From NCBI GenBank assembly GCA_018266835.1, contig JAFDZP010000007.1, forward strand, positions 1-64,000: a stretch of 64,000 nucleotides of DNA, given 5' to 3'. The position numbers and the translations under genes are program-made. Origin of the DNA: Bacteroidota bacterium (lineage in GTDB: Bacteria; Bacteroidota; Ignavibacteria; Tepidaquicellales; Tepidaquicellaceae). The notes below the pieces were generated by a model, which did no database searches, was not told where the DNA came from, and was given only the letters and a program-made list of their open reading frames with translations. Positions 16,637 to 25,690 of the stretch are shown here, in pieces. Numbering within the stretch: position 1 is the stretch's first letter; each line of letters begins with the position of its first letter.

Positions 16637-18895
16637 ATGGATAATTCTAATAATAATACAAACGAGAAAATAAATTCCACCTTAGACAGCGAAAATTCTG
16701 AAGAGGTAAGGAGGTATTTATTCATTCTTTTACAGAATAAGTATCTGATTATTTCTCTTATTGTAGTGGGTTTTTTAACAACTTTTCTTTATTCTAAAAA
16801 CTTAAGAGACATATATGAATCTAAAGTCACGATTAAAATAGAAAAGCCGCAAGGAAACGTTTTAGATGAATTCAGAATGCAGGAATTCGGTCAGGAGAAA
16901 ACATACATTTCTAATCAGATTGCTTTAATTAAAAGCTATATTGTTAGAAACATGGCTGCTCAGAGCCTGCTTGATACCCTAAGAAAAGAAAAAGTTTACA
17001 AATCTTTCAGCCATCTTGTAAGATATAAAGAAAAAGATACAATTGTAATCAATGAACTGGCACTTCGTGAACTTCTCTCAAAAATTGTAGATGTTACAAA
17101 CCCAAAAGGTGTAGATAATCTTGAAATATCTGTAAAAGGGAGCTATTTCAAAGAAAATCAGTTAATAGCTTATACCATGGCAAACTCATATATACAGTAC
17201 AATCTGGATATGAGCAGAGCACAGTTAACATCAATAAGAAAACTTTTAGAAGAAGAGAAAAAGAAAAAATTTGACGAACTATCCTTAGCTGAAGGCAATC
17301 TTGAAGATTACGAAAAACGTACCGGTATTGTAAGCATGGAGCAAAATGTAACTAATCTTATCTCAAATTCTTCCGAGCTTCAGGCATTAAAGAATTCAAC
17401 CGATATAGAAATTAAAGTTGCCGAGACAAAAGCAAACCAGCTTACTGCAGAATACTCTAAAATTGACCCTGCTTTGAATAATTATATTACAGCAAAGATA
17501 AATGAACCATTGCTGGATAAAATTCAGGCGGAACTTGCTGACATAGAAATTAAAAAACAGATTGCTATCTCCGATGTAAAAAATGCAACAGTCAGAGCAC
17601 AGATTGAAAAAGATGCTGATAATAAAAAAGCTGCTTTACAGAATGAATACGACAGACAGATTGAAATATTAAGAAAAAGTGTTGACGCTGTTACGCCTCA
17701 GAACAGAGCCGATTTATCTAATGACTTGCTGAAATCACAAATCGATTTACGTGCTTTAAGAACTAAACAAAACGCAATACAGTCTATTATCAGAAGATAT
17801 GATGCTAAATTTAATGAATTACCATCCAATGTTATAGAATACGCAAAGCTTGAAAGAAATAAAACAGCTGCGGAAAAACTATACACAACTTTAGAAGGAA
17901 AATATCAGGAAGCGCTTATAAATGAACGTTCACGATTAGGTAATGCATCTATAATTGACCCGGGTACAGATAATTACGGACCTATCGGACCGAACAGAAT
18001 ACGATTAATACTTATCGGTACATCTGTCGGGCTCGCATTAGGTTTATTATTCACATTTGCGTTAGATAAATTTGATAAGACCATTAAAACTCCTGAAGAG
18101 TTAGAAAACAAAGGTGTCAGTGTTCTTTGCTGGATTCCTTCAATTGAAGAACTTGACATTTCAAATTCGCCTCACCGGGAATTCCTCATGGGTGAAAAGA
18201 GCAAATCAAATATTTCCGAATCCTTCAAAGCGCTCAGAACAAGATTGCAGTTTTCAAAACTTGAAGAAAAACCGCTTAAGTCTATTCTGATAACTTCATC
18301 GATACCTTCTGAAGGTAAAACGACTGTGTCTGTTAATCTTGCGGGAAGTTTTGCTCTTGCAAATAAGAAGACACTTATACTTGACTGTGACTTAAGAAAA
18401 CCTAGAACACATACAATATTCGATTTAGAAAGATACCCGGGATTGAGTGATTATCTTTTTTCTAACTGTACACTGGAAGAAATTACAAGACCGCTTGATA
18501 TACCGAATTTATTTATGATTACGGCAGGTACCATTCCTCCGAATCCGTCTGAAATTCTTGGTTCCACACAAATGAAGAAATTCATGGCTAAGCTTGAAGA
18601 AATTTATGATGTAATAATAGTTGACTCACCGCCTTTTATCAGCGTTACAGATGCAGAAATACTTTACAATATTACAGATGGAACAATTCTTGTTGCCCAA
18701 TCTAATAAAACAATCAAAAGAGCGTTCTACAGCGCCTATCAAAGATTAACTTCTGTTAACAAACATAACTTATTAGGTGTAGTACTAAATAATTTCAAGT
18801 ATAAAGCATCCTACGGATACTATTACGAATATTATTATTACTACTCACAAAGCCAAAAGAGTGTGACTTCAAAGAAAAAGGGAGATAAGGTATAA
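16637..18895 (+). CDS. Wzc-like polysaccharide co-polymerase with tyrosine autokinase domain
   Basis: 752 residues, normal for the class. Known role: inner-membrane co-polymerase that sets chain length and links polymerisation to export, with cycles of tyrosine phosphorylation. Seen: an N-terminal Wzz segment with membrane helix 1 (about 37-52), a long periplasmic coiled-coil region (about 195-430), helix 2 (about 456-475), and a BY-kinase domain with Walker A (SEGKTT, Lys561), Walker A' (LILDCDLRKPR, 580-590) and Walker B (VIIVDSPP, Asp663). The C-terminus is a tyrosine cluster (Tyr726, 728-730, 732-736) that fits autophosphorylation sites. It follows the SLBB protein by 15 bp. Its stop codon lies in the loop of a terminator hairpin. 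Confidence 0.92.
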   Translation: MDNSNNNTNEKINSTLDSENSEEVRRYLFILLQNKYLIISLIVVGFLTTFLYSKNLRDIYESKVTIKIEKPQGNVLDEFRMQEFGQEKTYISNQIALIKSYIVRNMAAQSLLDTLRKEKVYKSFSHLVRYKEKDTIVINELALRELLSKIVDVTNPKGVDNLEISVKGSYFKENQLIAYTMANSYIQYNLDMSRAQLTSIRKLLEEEKKKKFDELSLAEGNLEDYEKRTGIVSMEQNVTNLISNSSELQALKNSTDIEIKVAETKANQLTAEYSKIDPALNNYITAKINEPLLDKIQAELADIEIKKQIAISDVKNATVRAQIEKDADNKKAALQNEYDRQIEILRKSVDAVTPQNRADLSNDLLKSQIDLRALRTKQNAIQSIIRRYDAKFNELPSNVIEYAKLERNKTAAEKLYTTLEGKYQEALINERSRLGNASIIDPGTDNYGPIGPNRIRLILIGTSVGLALGLLFTFALDKFDKTIKTPEELENKGVSVLCWIPSIEELDISNSPHREFLMGEKSKSNISESFKALRTRLQFSKLEEKPLKSILITSSIPSEGKTTVSVNLAGSFALANKKTLILDCDLRKPRTHTIFDLERYPGLSDYLFSNCTLEEITRPLDIPNLFMITAGTIPPNPSEILGSTQMKKFMAKLEEIYDVIIVDSPPFISVTDAEILYNITDGTILVAQSNKTIKRAFYSAYQRLTSVNKHNLLGVVLNNFKYKASYGYYYEYYYYYSQSQKSVTSKKKGDKV

Positions 18896-18912
18896 GCCTT
18901 ATCTCTTCTTTT
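18882..18912 (+). terminator. intrinsic terminator overlapping the stop of the Wzc-like gene
   Basis: GAGATAAGG (18882-18890) pairs perfectly with CCTTATCTC (18897-18905), with the TAA stop in the 6-nt loop region, followed by TTCTTTTT. Translating ribosomes would hinder folding, so it could act as a partial terminator or polarity point before the sugar-synthesis genes. Confidence 0.7.
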
Positions 18913-19006
18913 TCCACTATTCATTAGTAATACATCAAACTTATCTCACGTATTTTCTTAGTTTGAACAAACTATCAGAAAAAATTTCAATTAAATTTAC
19001 ACCTAA

Positions 19007-20017
19007 ATGTTCTCAAAAAAAGCATTATTAATTACCGGTGGCACCGGTTCATTCGGCAAGGCTTTTGTAAAAACTATATTAGAAAAATGGCCTGATATAC
19101 AAAGACTCGTAATTTTTTCCCGCGATGAGCAGAAACAATTTGTAATGGCTCAGGATTATCCTGAAGACAAATATCCTATGATAAGATTTTTTATAGGTGA
19201 TGTAAGGGATTACAGCAGATTGAAACGGGCTCTTGAAGGCATAGATTACGTTGTGCATGCTGCTGCAATGAAGCACGTTCCTATTGCAGAATACAATCCG
19301 GATGAATGCATTAAGACTAATATCATAGGGGCAGAAAATCTTATTAATGCATGTTTACAAGCTAATGTACAGAAAGTTGTTGCGCTCTCAACAGATAAGG
19401 CAGCAGCTCCGATAAATTTATACGGAGCAACCAAACTTGTTTCTGATAAACTTTTCATAGCAGCAAATAATATAAAAGGATGGAAGCCGATTACATTTTC
19501 AGTAGTAAGATACGGTAACGTAATGGGTTCAAACGGTTCTGTTATTCCTTTCTTCCTTAAAAAACAAAAAGACAAAGTACTTCCTATAACAGATCCCAAC
19601 ATGACAAGATTTAATATAAGTCTTGCTGAAGGTGTTGATATGGTGCTTCATGCATTTGAAACCGCATGGGGCGGAGAAATTTTTGTTCCGAAAATACCAT
19701 CGTACAGAATAACGGACGTAGCCACAGCTATAGGTCCTGATTGCGAACAGAAAATTGTAGGAATAAGACCCGGAGAAAAGATTCATGAAGAAATGATTAC
19801 TACATCAGATTCATTTTATACTTACGATTTAGGAAAGTATTATACTATAATTCCATCTACACCAAGATGGAATGTGGATGATTTTATAGCGAAATTCAGC
19901 GCAAAGAAAGTAGAACCTGAATTTAAATACAACTCAGGTGAGAACGACGATTGGCTGACGGTAGAACAAATAAGAAGTTTAATAAAAAAACATGTTGAAT
20001 CAGAATTTGAAAATTAA
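19007..20017 (+). CDS. pseB: UDP-N-acetylglucosamine 4,6-dehydratase (inverting), PseB-like
   Basis: 336 residues. Known reaction: UDP-GlcNAc to UDP-2-acetamido-2,6-dideoxy-beta-L-arabino-hexos-4-ulose, first step of pseudaminic acid synthesis. Seen: NAD(P) motif TGGTGSFG (10-17), catalytic STDKAA with Asp130 and Lys131, and Tyr139-x-x-x-Lys143 (YGATK); VRYGNVMGSNGSVIP is typical of this group. Size and motif spacing match PseB/FlaA1-type short dehydratases rather than the long membrane-bound type. It is 2 bp before the PseC-like aminotransferase, which uses its product. It is the first gene after the terminator at 18882-18912 and probably has a promoter in the 110-bp gap. Confidence 0.9.
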   Translation: MFSKKALLITGGTGSFGKAFVKTILEKWPDIQRLVIFSRDEQKQFVMAQDYPEDKYPMIRFFIGDVRDYSRLKRALEGIDYVVHAAAMKHVPIAEYNPDECIKTNIIGAENLINACLQANVQKVVALSTDKAAAPINLYGATKLVSDKLFIAANNIKGWKPITFSVVRYGNVMGSNGSVIPFFLKKQKDKVLPITDPNMTRFNISLAEGVDMVLHAFETAWGGEIFVPKIPSYRITDVATAIGPDCEQKIVGIRPGEKIHEEMITTSDSFYTYDLGKYYTIIPSTPRWNVDDFIAKFSAKKVEPEFKYNSGENDDWLTVEQIRSLIKKHVESEFEN

Positions 20018-20019
20018 TA

Positions 20020-21255
20020 ATGAGTGAACTTAAAGATAAAAAGATAATTAACTCCGGCCCGATTCCTTACGGAAGACAAAACATAACTGCTGACGATATT
20101 AATGCCGTGACAGATGTATTAAAATCAGATTATCTGACACAAGGTCCGAAGATAGCTGAGTTTGAAAATAACTTTGCAGAATATATCGGAGCTAAGTATG
20201 CTGTAGCGGTGGCTAACGGAACAGCTGCATTGCATTTGTGCGCATTAGCTCTTAATGTAAAACCCGGAGACAAAGTAATTACCACACCTATAACATTTGC
20301 TGCTTCTGCAAACTGTGTAAGATATTGCGGCGGTGAAATTATTTTTGCAGATATAGACCCGGAGACATATTTAATAAATGAAAACTCTGTAAGAAAAATT
20401 TTAGAAAGCGAACCAAAAGGTTCAGTTAAAGGAATTATTCCCGTTGATTTTGCCGGAAGACCCGTTAACCTTGAAAAAATTAAGAGAATTGCCGAAGAGT
20501 ATAATCTTTGGATAATAGAAGATGCTTGTCATGCCCCGGGAGGATATTTTACCGATAGCGCCGATACAAAACAATTTTGTGGTAACGGTAATTTTGCTGA
20601 TCTTGCAATTTTTTCATTCCACCCTGTAAAACATATAGCTTGCGGTGAAGGCGGAATGATAACAACTAACAATAAAGAGCTTTACGATAACCTTTTAATG
20701 TTAAGATCTCACGGCATTACAAGAGATGTTGATTTATTTGAAAACTCAGTGAACGAAGCATCAGGTTTTTTTAATAATGAAGAGAATACAAATGATTACC
20801 CGGGTTGGTACATGGAAATGCAGCAGCTGGGGTACAATTACCGCCTTACAGATTTTCAGGCAGCGCTTGGTACTTCACAGTTGAAGAGAGCAGATGAAGG
20901 TCTTGCAAGAAGAAGAGAAATTGCAGCGCAGTACTTTGAAGCATTTAAAAACACCGGCTGCATTAAAGGCCAGTCAGGTGTTGTTGAAGGACATGGTTAT
21001 CATTTATATATAATAGAAGCAGAAGACAGATTAGGTCTGTATAATTATCTGCGTGAGAATGATATTTTTGCACAGGTACATTACGTTCCGACTCACTTAA
21101 TGCCTTATTATAAAAAATTCGGATGGAAGCAAGGTGATATGCCTTTTGCTGAAAGCTACTATCAGAATTGCCTGAGTCTTCCTATGTATCCCACACTGAC
21201 AAACGAGCAGCAAAACTTTGTAATACAGACAGTATTTGATTTCTATAAAAAATGA
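20020..21255 (+). CDS. pseC: UDP-4-amino-4,6-dideoxy-N-acetyl-beta-L-altrosamine transaminase, PseC-like
   Basis: 411 residues. Known reaction: PLP-dependent amination at C4 of the PseB product with glutamate. Seen: IPYGRQNITADDINAV at the start, PLP segment NGTAALH, EDACHAPGG with Asp168, and the Schiff-base lysine Lys204 in FSFHPVKHIACGEGG; YNYRLTDFQAALG follows. HPVKHI-CGEGG is characteristic of PseC. It directly follows the PseB-like gene (2 bp) and overlaps the next gene by 4 bp (ATGA), so translation is coupled. Well supported. Confidence 0.9.
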   Translation: MSELKDKKIINSGPIPYGRQNITADDINAVTDVLKSDYLTQGPKIAEFENNFAEYIGAKYAVAVANGTAALHLCALALNVKPGDKVITTPITFAASANCVRYCGGEIIFADIDPETYLINENSVRKILESEPKGSVKGIIPVDFAGRPVNLEKIKRIAEEYNLWIIEDACHAPGGYFTDSADTKQFCGNGNFADLAIFSFHPVKHIACGEGGMITTNNKELYDNLLMLRSHGITRDVDLFENSVNEASGFFNNEENTNDYPGWYMEMQQLGYNYRLTDFQAALGTSQLKRADEGLARRREIAAQYFEAFKNTGCIKGQSGVVEGHGYHLYIIEAEDRLGLYNYLRENDIFAQVHYVPTHLMPYYKKFGWKQGDMPFAESYYQNCLSLPMYPTLTNEQQNFVIQTVFDFYKK

Positions 21256-22115
21256 CCCCTGCATTAAAAACTTCCAAACTTGCTTTAGGCACAGTACAAT
21301 TTGGATTTAAATATGGTATAAGTAATACTTACGGTCAGACTTCTCTCAAAGAAATAGGTGAAATTCTTAAACTAGCTTTTGATAACGGGATAAGAACTAT
21401 TGATACAGCAAGACATTATGGAACAAGCGAAGAGAATCTCGGTAATTTTAAATTAGACGATTATAATATAGTATCAAAATATTTTGATACTAATGATGAA
21501 AAGACACTGAGACAATCTCTGGATGAATCTCTCAAAAGTTTAAAGCAAAAAAGTTTATACGGATATATTGCTCACAGTACTTCCACATTGTTTGAGCATC
21601 CTGAACTCTGGGACATTTTAAATCAGTTAAAAGCAGAAGGTCTGGTTCAAAAAATTGGAGCTTCTATGTATGCTCCTCAAGAGCTTAAAATGCTTTTAGA
21701 TAAAAAAATGGTTCCGGATCTGATACAAATTCCTTTCAATATTATAGATAACAGGTTCGAACCTTACTTCCCTATCTTAAAAAGTTACGGAACGGAAATA
21801 CATACACGTTCTGCTTTTTTACAGGGAATTTTTTTTATGGATTACAACAAACTTAATTCATACTTTAGCGAGCTTGTTCCATTCCTTAAAGAACTAAACT
21901 CAAATTTTCCTGATTCAAATTCTAAAGCAGGCTTTCTTTTAAATCATTGCGTTAGCAATAACAATATTGATAAGGTTGTAATCGGGGTAAATAATGCAGA
22001 GCAACTATCCCAAAATATAAATTCACTGCAGCAGGAAATTCCCTCCGTGAATTTCAGTACCGATTTGAGAATTTCAGAAAAAATATTATTGCCATCTAAC
22101 TGGCCGCAAAATTAA
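21252..22115 (+). CDS. aldo/keto reductase in the nonulosonic acid block
   Basis: 287 residues. Family: NAD(P)H-dependent reduction of aldehyde or keto sugars on a TIM barrel. Seen: LALGTVQFGFKYGIS, then the catalytic set Asp51 and Tyr56 (TIDTARHYGTSE), Lys76 (IVSKYF) and His108 (YIAHST). All four are present, so it should be active. It overlaps the PseC-like gene by 4 bp (ATGA) and is followed after 2 bp by an SDR. Such reductases recur in nonulosonic acid gene clusters, but canonical pseudaminic acid synthesis needs none, so a modified sugar is implied. The substrate is unknown. Confidence 0.85.
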   Translation: MTPALKTSKLALGTVQFGFKYGISNTYGQTSLKEIGEILKLAFDNGIRTIDTARHYGTSEENLGNFKLDDYNIVSKYFDTNDEKTLRQSLDESLKSLKQKSLYGYIAHSTSTLFEHPELWDILNQLKAEGLVQKIGASMYAPQELKMLLDKKMVPDLIQIPFNIIDNRFEPYFPILKSYGTEIHTRSAFLQGIFFMDYNKLNSYFSELVPFLKELNSNFPDSNSKAGFLLNHCVSNNNIDKVVIGVNNAEQLSQNINSLQQEIPSVNFSTDLRISEKILLPSNWPQN

Positions 22116-22117
22116 AA

Positions 22118-22912
22118 ATGAATTATCCACCCACTATAGATTTAACGAATAAAGTAATAATTGTTTCCGGAGGATATGGACATCTCGGCAAATCAATAGT
22201 AAAAGGTCTGCTCCTTCACAATGCTATAGTAATTGTAGCGGGCAGAAGCAAAGAAAAATACGATGATATCTTAAAAGAGCTTGATGAAAAACATTTAGTA
22301 AATGTTTCCTTTCAGGAATTTGATATATCTGACAGCAAATCAATTCAAAAAGGATTTGAAACAGTTTTTAATAAACACGGAAGGATAAATGTACTTGTTA
22401 ATAATGCTTGCTACCTTGAAGGTCAAAATCCTGAAACAATGACGGATGAAGAATGGCAGTCTGGGGTTACAGGAACATTATCAAGCGCCTTTTGGTGCAC
22501 AAGAGATATAATTCCATATTTAAGGAAAAGCAGTCCTGCATCAATCATTAATGTTTCATCAATGTATGGAGTTATTGCTCCTGATTTTCAAGTGTACGAC
22601 GAATCCCCTGCTTATTTAAATCCTCCGCATTACGGAGCGGCGAAGGCAGGCTTATTACAATTAACAAGATATTATGCCAGTTATCTCGGAAAAGAAAACA
22701 TAAGGGTTAACTCAGTTACTCCGGGACCATTTCCATCTAAAGAAGTTCAAAAGGATAAAGTTTTTGTTGATAAACTTGCAAACAAGACACACCTAAAAAG
22801 AATTGGAGAGCCCGAAGACATTGCAGGGGCATTTGTTTTCCTTGCATCTGACGCAGCAGCTTTTATAACCGGACAAAATATAGTCGTCGATGGCGGCTGG
22901 ACAGCAATTTAA
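22118..22912 (+). CDS. short-chain dehydrogenase/reductase
   Basis: 264 residues, classical SDR length. Seen: cofactor motif SGGYGHLG (17-24), NNA at 95-97, catalytic Ser147/148 in NVSSMYG, Tyr172-x-x-x-Lys176 (YGAAK), the family segment RVNSVTPGPF and the C-terminal FLASDAAAFITGQNIVVDGG. It resembles the PtmA-type SDRs found in legionaminic/pseudaminic clusters; this likeness is from memory of the family and is not proof of substrate. It sits between the reductase and the fused synthase/cytidylyltransferase, suggesting a redox step on a precursor or on the nonulosonic acid itself. Confidence 0.87.
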   Translation: MNYPPTIDLTNKVIIVSGGYGHLGKSIVKGLLLHNAIVIVAGRSKEKYDDILKELDEKHLVNVSFQEFDISDSKSIQKGFETVFNKHGRINVLVNNACYLEGQNPETMTDEEWQSGVTGTLSSAFWCTRDIIPYLRKSSPASIINVSSMYGVIAPDFQVYDESPAYLNPPHYGAAKAGLLQLTRYYASYLGKENIRVNSVTPGPFPSKEVQKDKVFVDKLANKTHLKRIGEPEDIAGAFVFLASDAAAFITGQNIVVDGGWTAI

Positions 22913-22927
22913 AAAAATTTTCACTAC

Positions 22928-24691
22928 ATGATTTATAATATACTAGAAGTCGCAAATTCCCATGGTGGAAATTTTGATTATCTACTTTCACTGATAGAAG
23001 AATTCAGTGAATACAAAGGCTACGGCATGAAGTTTCAACCGCTGCATCCTGATATGCTTTCAACTGAAGACTATGAGGGATATCCTATTTACAAAGAATT
23101 GATGTTTACTCCCGAACAATGGGAAAAGATTTTATCAAAAGCTAATGAAACAAAAGAAATCTGGCTGGACTTATTTGATCTGTACGGAGTTGAAGTATTT
23201 GTAAAAAACAGAGATGTTGTGAAGGGAATAAAATTTCAATCTTCAGTTTTATACAATGACGTTTTATTGAATGAGTTATCAAAACATAAACTCAAAAATA
23301 TAAATCTTGTAATCAATGTAAGCGGATATGAAATAGAGCAGATACAGGAAAGAATTAATTCTCTCAATGAAAGATTAGAACCCAAAGAAATTTTGCTTGA
23401 AGTCGGATTCCAGGCTTATCCTACTTCCCTTTTAGATTCGGGATTTGTAAAAATTCAGACATTAAAAAATATTTTCCCCAACAGAATTGTATTTGCCGAC
23501 CATGCTGCGGGAGAAAGCGAAGATTCTATCTGGCTTCCTGTTGTAGCTGCTTTAAACGGCGCTGATGTAATTGAAAAACATATTAAGCACAGCAGTCTAG
23601 AAACAAAGTACGACCATTTCTCAGCAATAGATATCGACAGGTATAGAAAATTTACAGCCAATCTTGAAAATTATTTAGATTTAAAAAACCGTCCTTTCAT
23701 TAACGAAAAGGAAAAAGAGTATTTAAGAAATTCAATACAGGTACCGATTTGTAAATCCGGTCTGGAAGCAGGTCAATTGATTAACACTTCAACTGATTTG
23801 GATTTCAAACGTTCCGGAAAACCCGGATTGAATGCTTTGCAAATTAAAGAGCTTGTTGAATCTTTTCATATCCTTGCAGTTCCTAAAAAAGCAGGTGATA
23901 CTTTTTTAAAAGAAGATTTTAAAAAAGCAACGATAGCAATTATAATAGCATGCAGATTAAAATCTGCAAGGCTGCCTAAAAAGGCATTACAAAAAATCGG
24001 CAATCTTCCTTCTGTGCAAAAATGTATAAAAAGCTGTCTTAATATTTCATCAATTAATCATGTAATACTTGCAACATCAACATTAGAAGAAGATGCCGAA
24101 TTAAAAGACCATACTTACAGATCTGATGTAATATTTCACAAGGGAGACCCTGATGATGTAATACAAAGATATCTTGATATAGCTGATAAATTGCACATTG
24201 ATGTTATTATAAGAGTCACAGCTGACAGCCCGTTTACATCTCAGGAATTTGCAGATTATCTTTTACATGAGCATTTTAATTCGGGTGCAGATTACACTGC
24301 GGCTGTAAAATCTGCTTTAGGTGCAGATGTGGAAGTGATAAATACTCAGGCACTTCATAAAGTTAAAAATCATTTCAAGAGAGCGGACTATTCAGAATAC
24401 ATGACATGGTATTTCCAAAACAATCCTGAGCATTTCAAACTCCACATTACTAATTTACCTGAGGAGTGGGTAAGAGATTACAGACTTACTTTAGATTACC
24501 CCGAAGATCTTGAATTATTTAATAAGATAGATGCTGAACTTAGTAAAGAAGATCCTGAGTACGGCACAAAAGAAGTGATTGCTTTACTTGATAGGACAGA
24601 TCTTTCAAAAATAAATCAGCACATTACTCAAAGATACGTTGTTGATAAAGAATTGATTGATACGCTTAATGAAGTTACGAAGATTAAGTAA
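22928..24691 (+). CDS. fused NeuB-like synthase, SAF domain and cytidylyltransferase
   Basis: 587 residues in three parts. Residues about 1-240 are a divergent NeuB-type TIM barrel: Glu7 in LEVANSHGG, Lys35-Phe-Gln37 in MKFQ, DLFDLYGVE in place of FSTPFD, ADH at 190-192 and EKH at 216-218. All landmarks of sialic-acid-type synthases are recognisable but altered. Residues about 265-335 (SIQVPICKSGLEAGQLI, then GKPGLNALQIKELV) fit an SAF/antifreeze-like domain. Residues about 336-587 are a cytidylyltransferase of the PseF/SpsF type, with the CTP motif ACRLKSARLPKK (341-352) and TADSPF (431-436). Condensing and CMP-activating steps are usually separate proteins. A second, canonical synthase occurs at 28024, so the N-terminal domain may have another substrate or be regulatory. 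The stop and next start overlap (TAATG). Confidence 0.85.
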   Translation: MIYNILEVANSHGGNFDYLLSLIEEFSEYKGYGMKFQPLHPDMLSTEDYEGYPIYKELMFTPEQWEKILSKANETKEIWLDLFDLYGVEVFVKNRDVVKGIKFQSSVLYNDVLLNELSKHKLKNINLVINVSGYEIEQIQERINSLNERLEPKEILLEVGFQAYPTSLLDSGFVKIQTLKNIFPNRIVFADHAAGESEDSIWLPVVAALNGADVIEKHIKHSSLETKYDHFSAIDIDRYRKFTANLENYLDLKNRPFINEKEKEYLRNSIQVPICKSGLEAGQLINTSTDLDFKRSGKPGLNALQIKELVESFHILAVPKKAGDTFLKEDFKKATIAIIIACRLKSARLPKKALQKIGNLPSVQKCIKSCLNISSINHVILATSTLEEDAELKDHTYRSDVIFHKGDPDDVIQRYLDIADKLHIDVIIRVTADSPFTSQEFADYLLHEHFNSGADYTAAVKSALGADVEVINTQALHKVKNHFKRADYSEYMTWYFQNNPEHFKLHITNLPEEWVRDYRLTLDYPEDLELFNKIDAELSKEDPEYGTKEVIALLDRTDLSKINQHITQRYVVDKELIDTLNEVTKIK

Positions 24692-25674
24692 TGAAAATTG
24701 CATTCATTACAGACGGCAACAACACGCTTGGAATGGGACACGTTTATCAGGCAATTACATTGGTAAGCTTCCTGAAAGAAGCTGAGAGTTCACTGCAAAT
24801 ATTTTTTCTGACTAAGAGTGATACACATGTAATTGATTTATTAAAAAAATCCGGATGCGGAGTTACTTATTGCAAAGATGATGAAGCAATTTTTGAAATC
24901 TTAAAAAAAGAATCTCCGGATAGAGTTATCTTCGATAAGCTGGATGTTGCTCCTTCTCTTGCTCAAAAGATAAAAGAAGAATTAAAGGTTAAGCTCGTCA
25001 TTTTAACAAATCTGACCGATGCTAATAAATATGCCGATGTAACAGTAATGGCCGGCATGGGAAGTAACTTTCAGAATATATATTCTAAAGATAAAACCAC
25101 TGGACAGGTACAATTCTGGGGACCAAAATACTGGCTCCTAAGATCTGAATTTTACGAATACACTAAGACAACAAACAGAGAACAACCTGTCAAAAATATT
25201 ATGCTAATTTTCGGCGGTGCCGATCAGGCTAATTTATCTACTCATGTTACAGATGCCCTGTTTAAGTCCGGTGAAGTTTATAATATTACAATAGTGCTTG
25301 GTTCAGCATTTGAAAATTATGATGAGTTGAATAATGTTCTGGAAAACAATAAGCAATCAGAAACAAAGGTAAATATTCTCAAAGGATTAACTGAAGTAGC
25401 TAAAACAATGAGTGTTCAGGACGTGATATTTGCATCTCCGGGACTCTCTTTTTTTGAAGCACTATTAGTCGGAGTTCCCGTATTGTGCTTTCACCAAAAT
25501 GAGTTTCAATATAACGCATGGAAGGGTCACATACCTACTCTCGATAAAAATGAGTTGGAAAAACTTCCTTCCATTATGAAAAATAAATCTTTCATTTATC
25601 CTCAGGATGAATTAATTACATCTATGGAAGTCGGTAAAGGAAAGAATGAAATAGTTACAGAAATTTTAAACTGA
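24691..25674 (+). CDS. PseG-like UDP-sugar hydrolase
   Basis: 327 residues. Known reaction of PseG: removal of UDP from UDP-2,4-diacetamido-2,4,6-trideoxy-beta-L-altrose before condensation with phosphoenolpyruvate. Seen: DGNNTLGMGHVYQ (8-20), the glycine-rich loop with His17 at the position of the PseG catalytic base; GGADQANLSTHVTDAL as the second-domain nucleotide-binding turn; SPGLSFFEALLVGVPVL as the C-terminal uridine-binding segment. The usual Arg after GHxxR is Gln20 here. GT-B-like two-domain architecture. It overlaps the preceding stop codon by one base, so it is coupled to the fused synthase. Substrate inferred from neighbours. Confidence 0.82.
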   Translation: MKIAFITDGNNTLGMGHVYQAITLVSFLKEAESSLQIFFLTKSDTHVIDLLKKSGCGVTYCKDDEAIFEILKKESPDRVIFDKLDVAPSLAQKIKEELKVKLVILTNLTDANKYADVTVMAGMGSNFQNIYSKDKTTGQVQFWGPKYWLLRSEFYEYTKTTNREQPVKNIMLIFGGADQANLSTHVTDALFKSGEVYNITIVLGSAFENYDELNNVLENNKQSETKVNILKGLTEVAKTMSVQDVIFASPGLSFFEALLVGVPVLCFHQNEFQYNAWKGHIPTLDKNELEKLPSIMKNKSFIYPQDELITSMEVGKGKNEIVTEILN

Positions 25675-25690
25675 GATTAAATTTTATAAA

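Noticed and set aside
19246-19602. 118-codon minus-strand frame inside the PseB-like gene
   Set aside because: Shadow frame of a well-supported enzyme.
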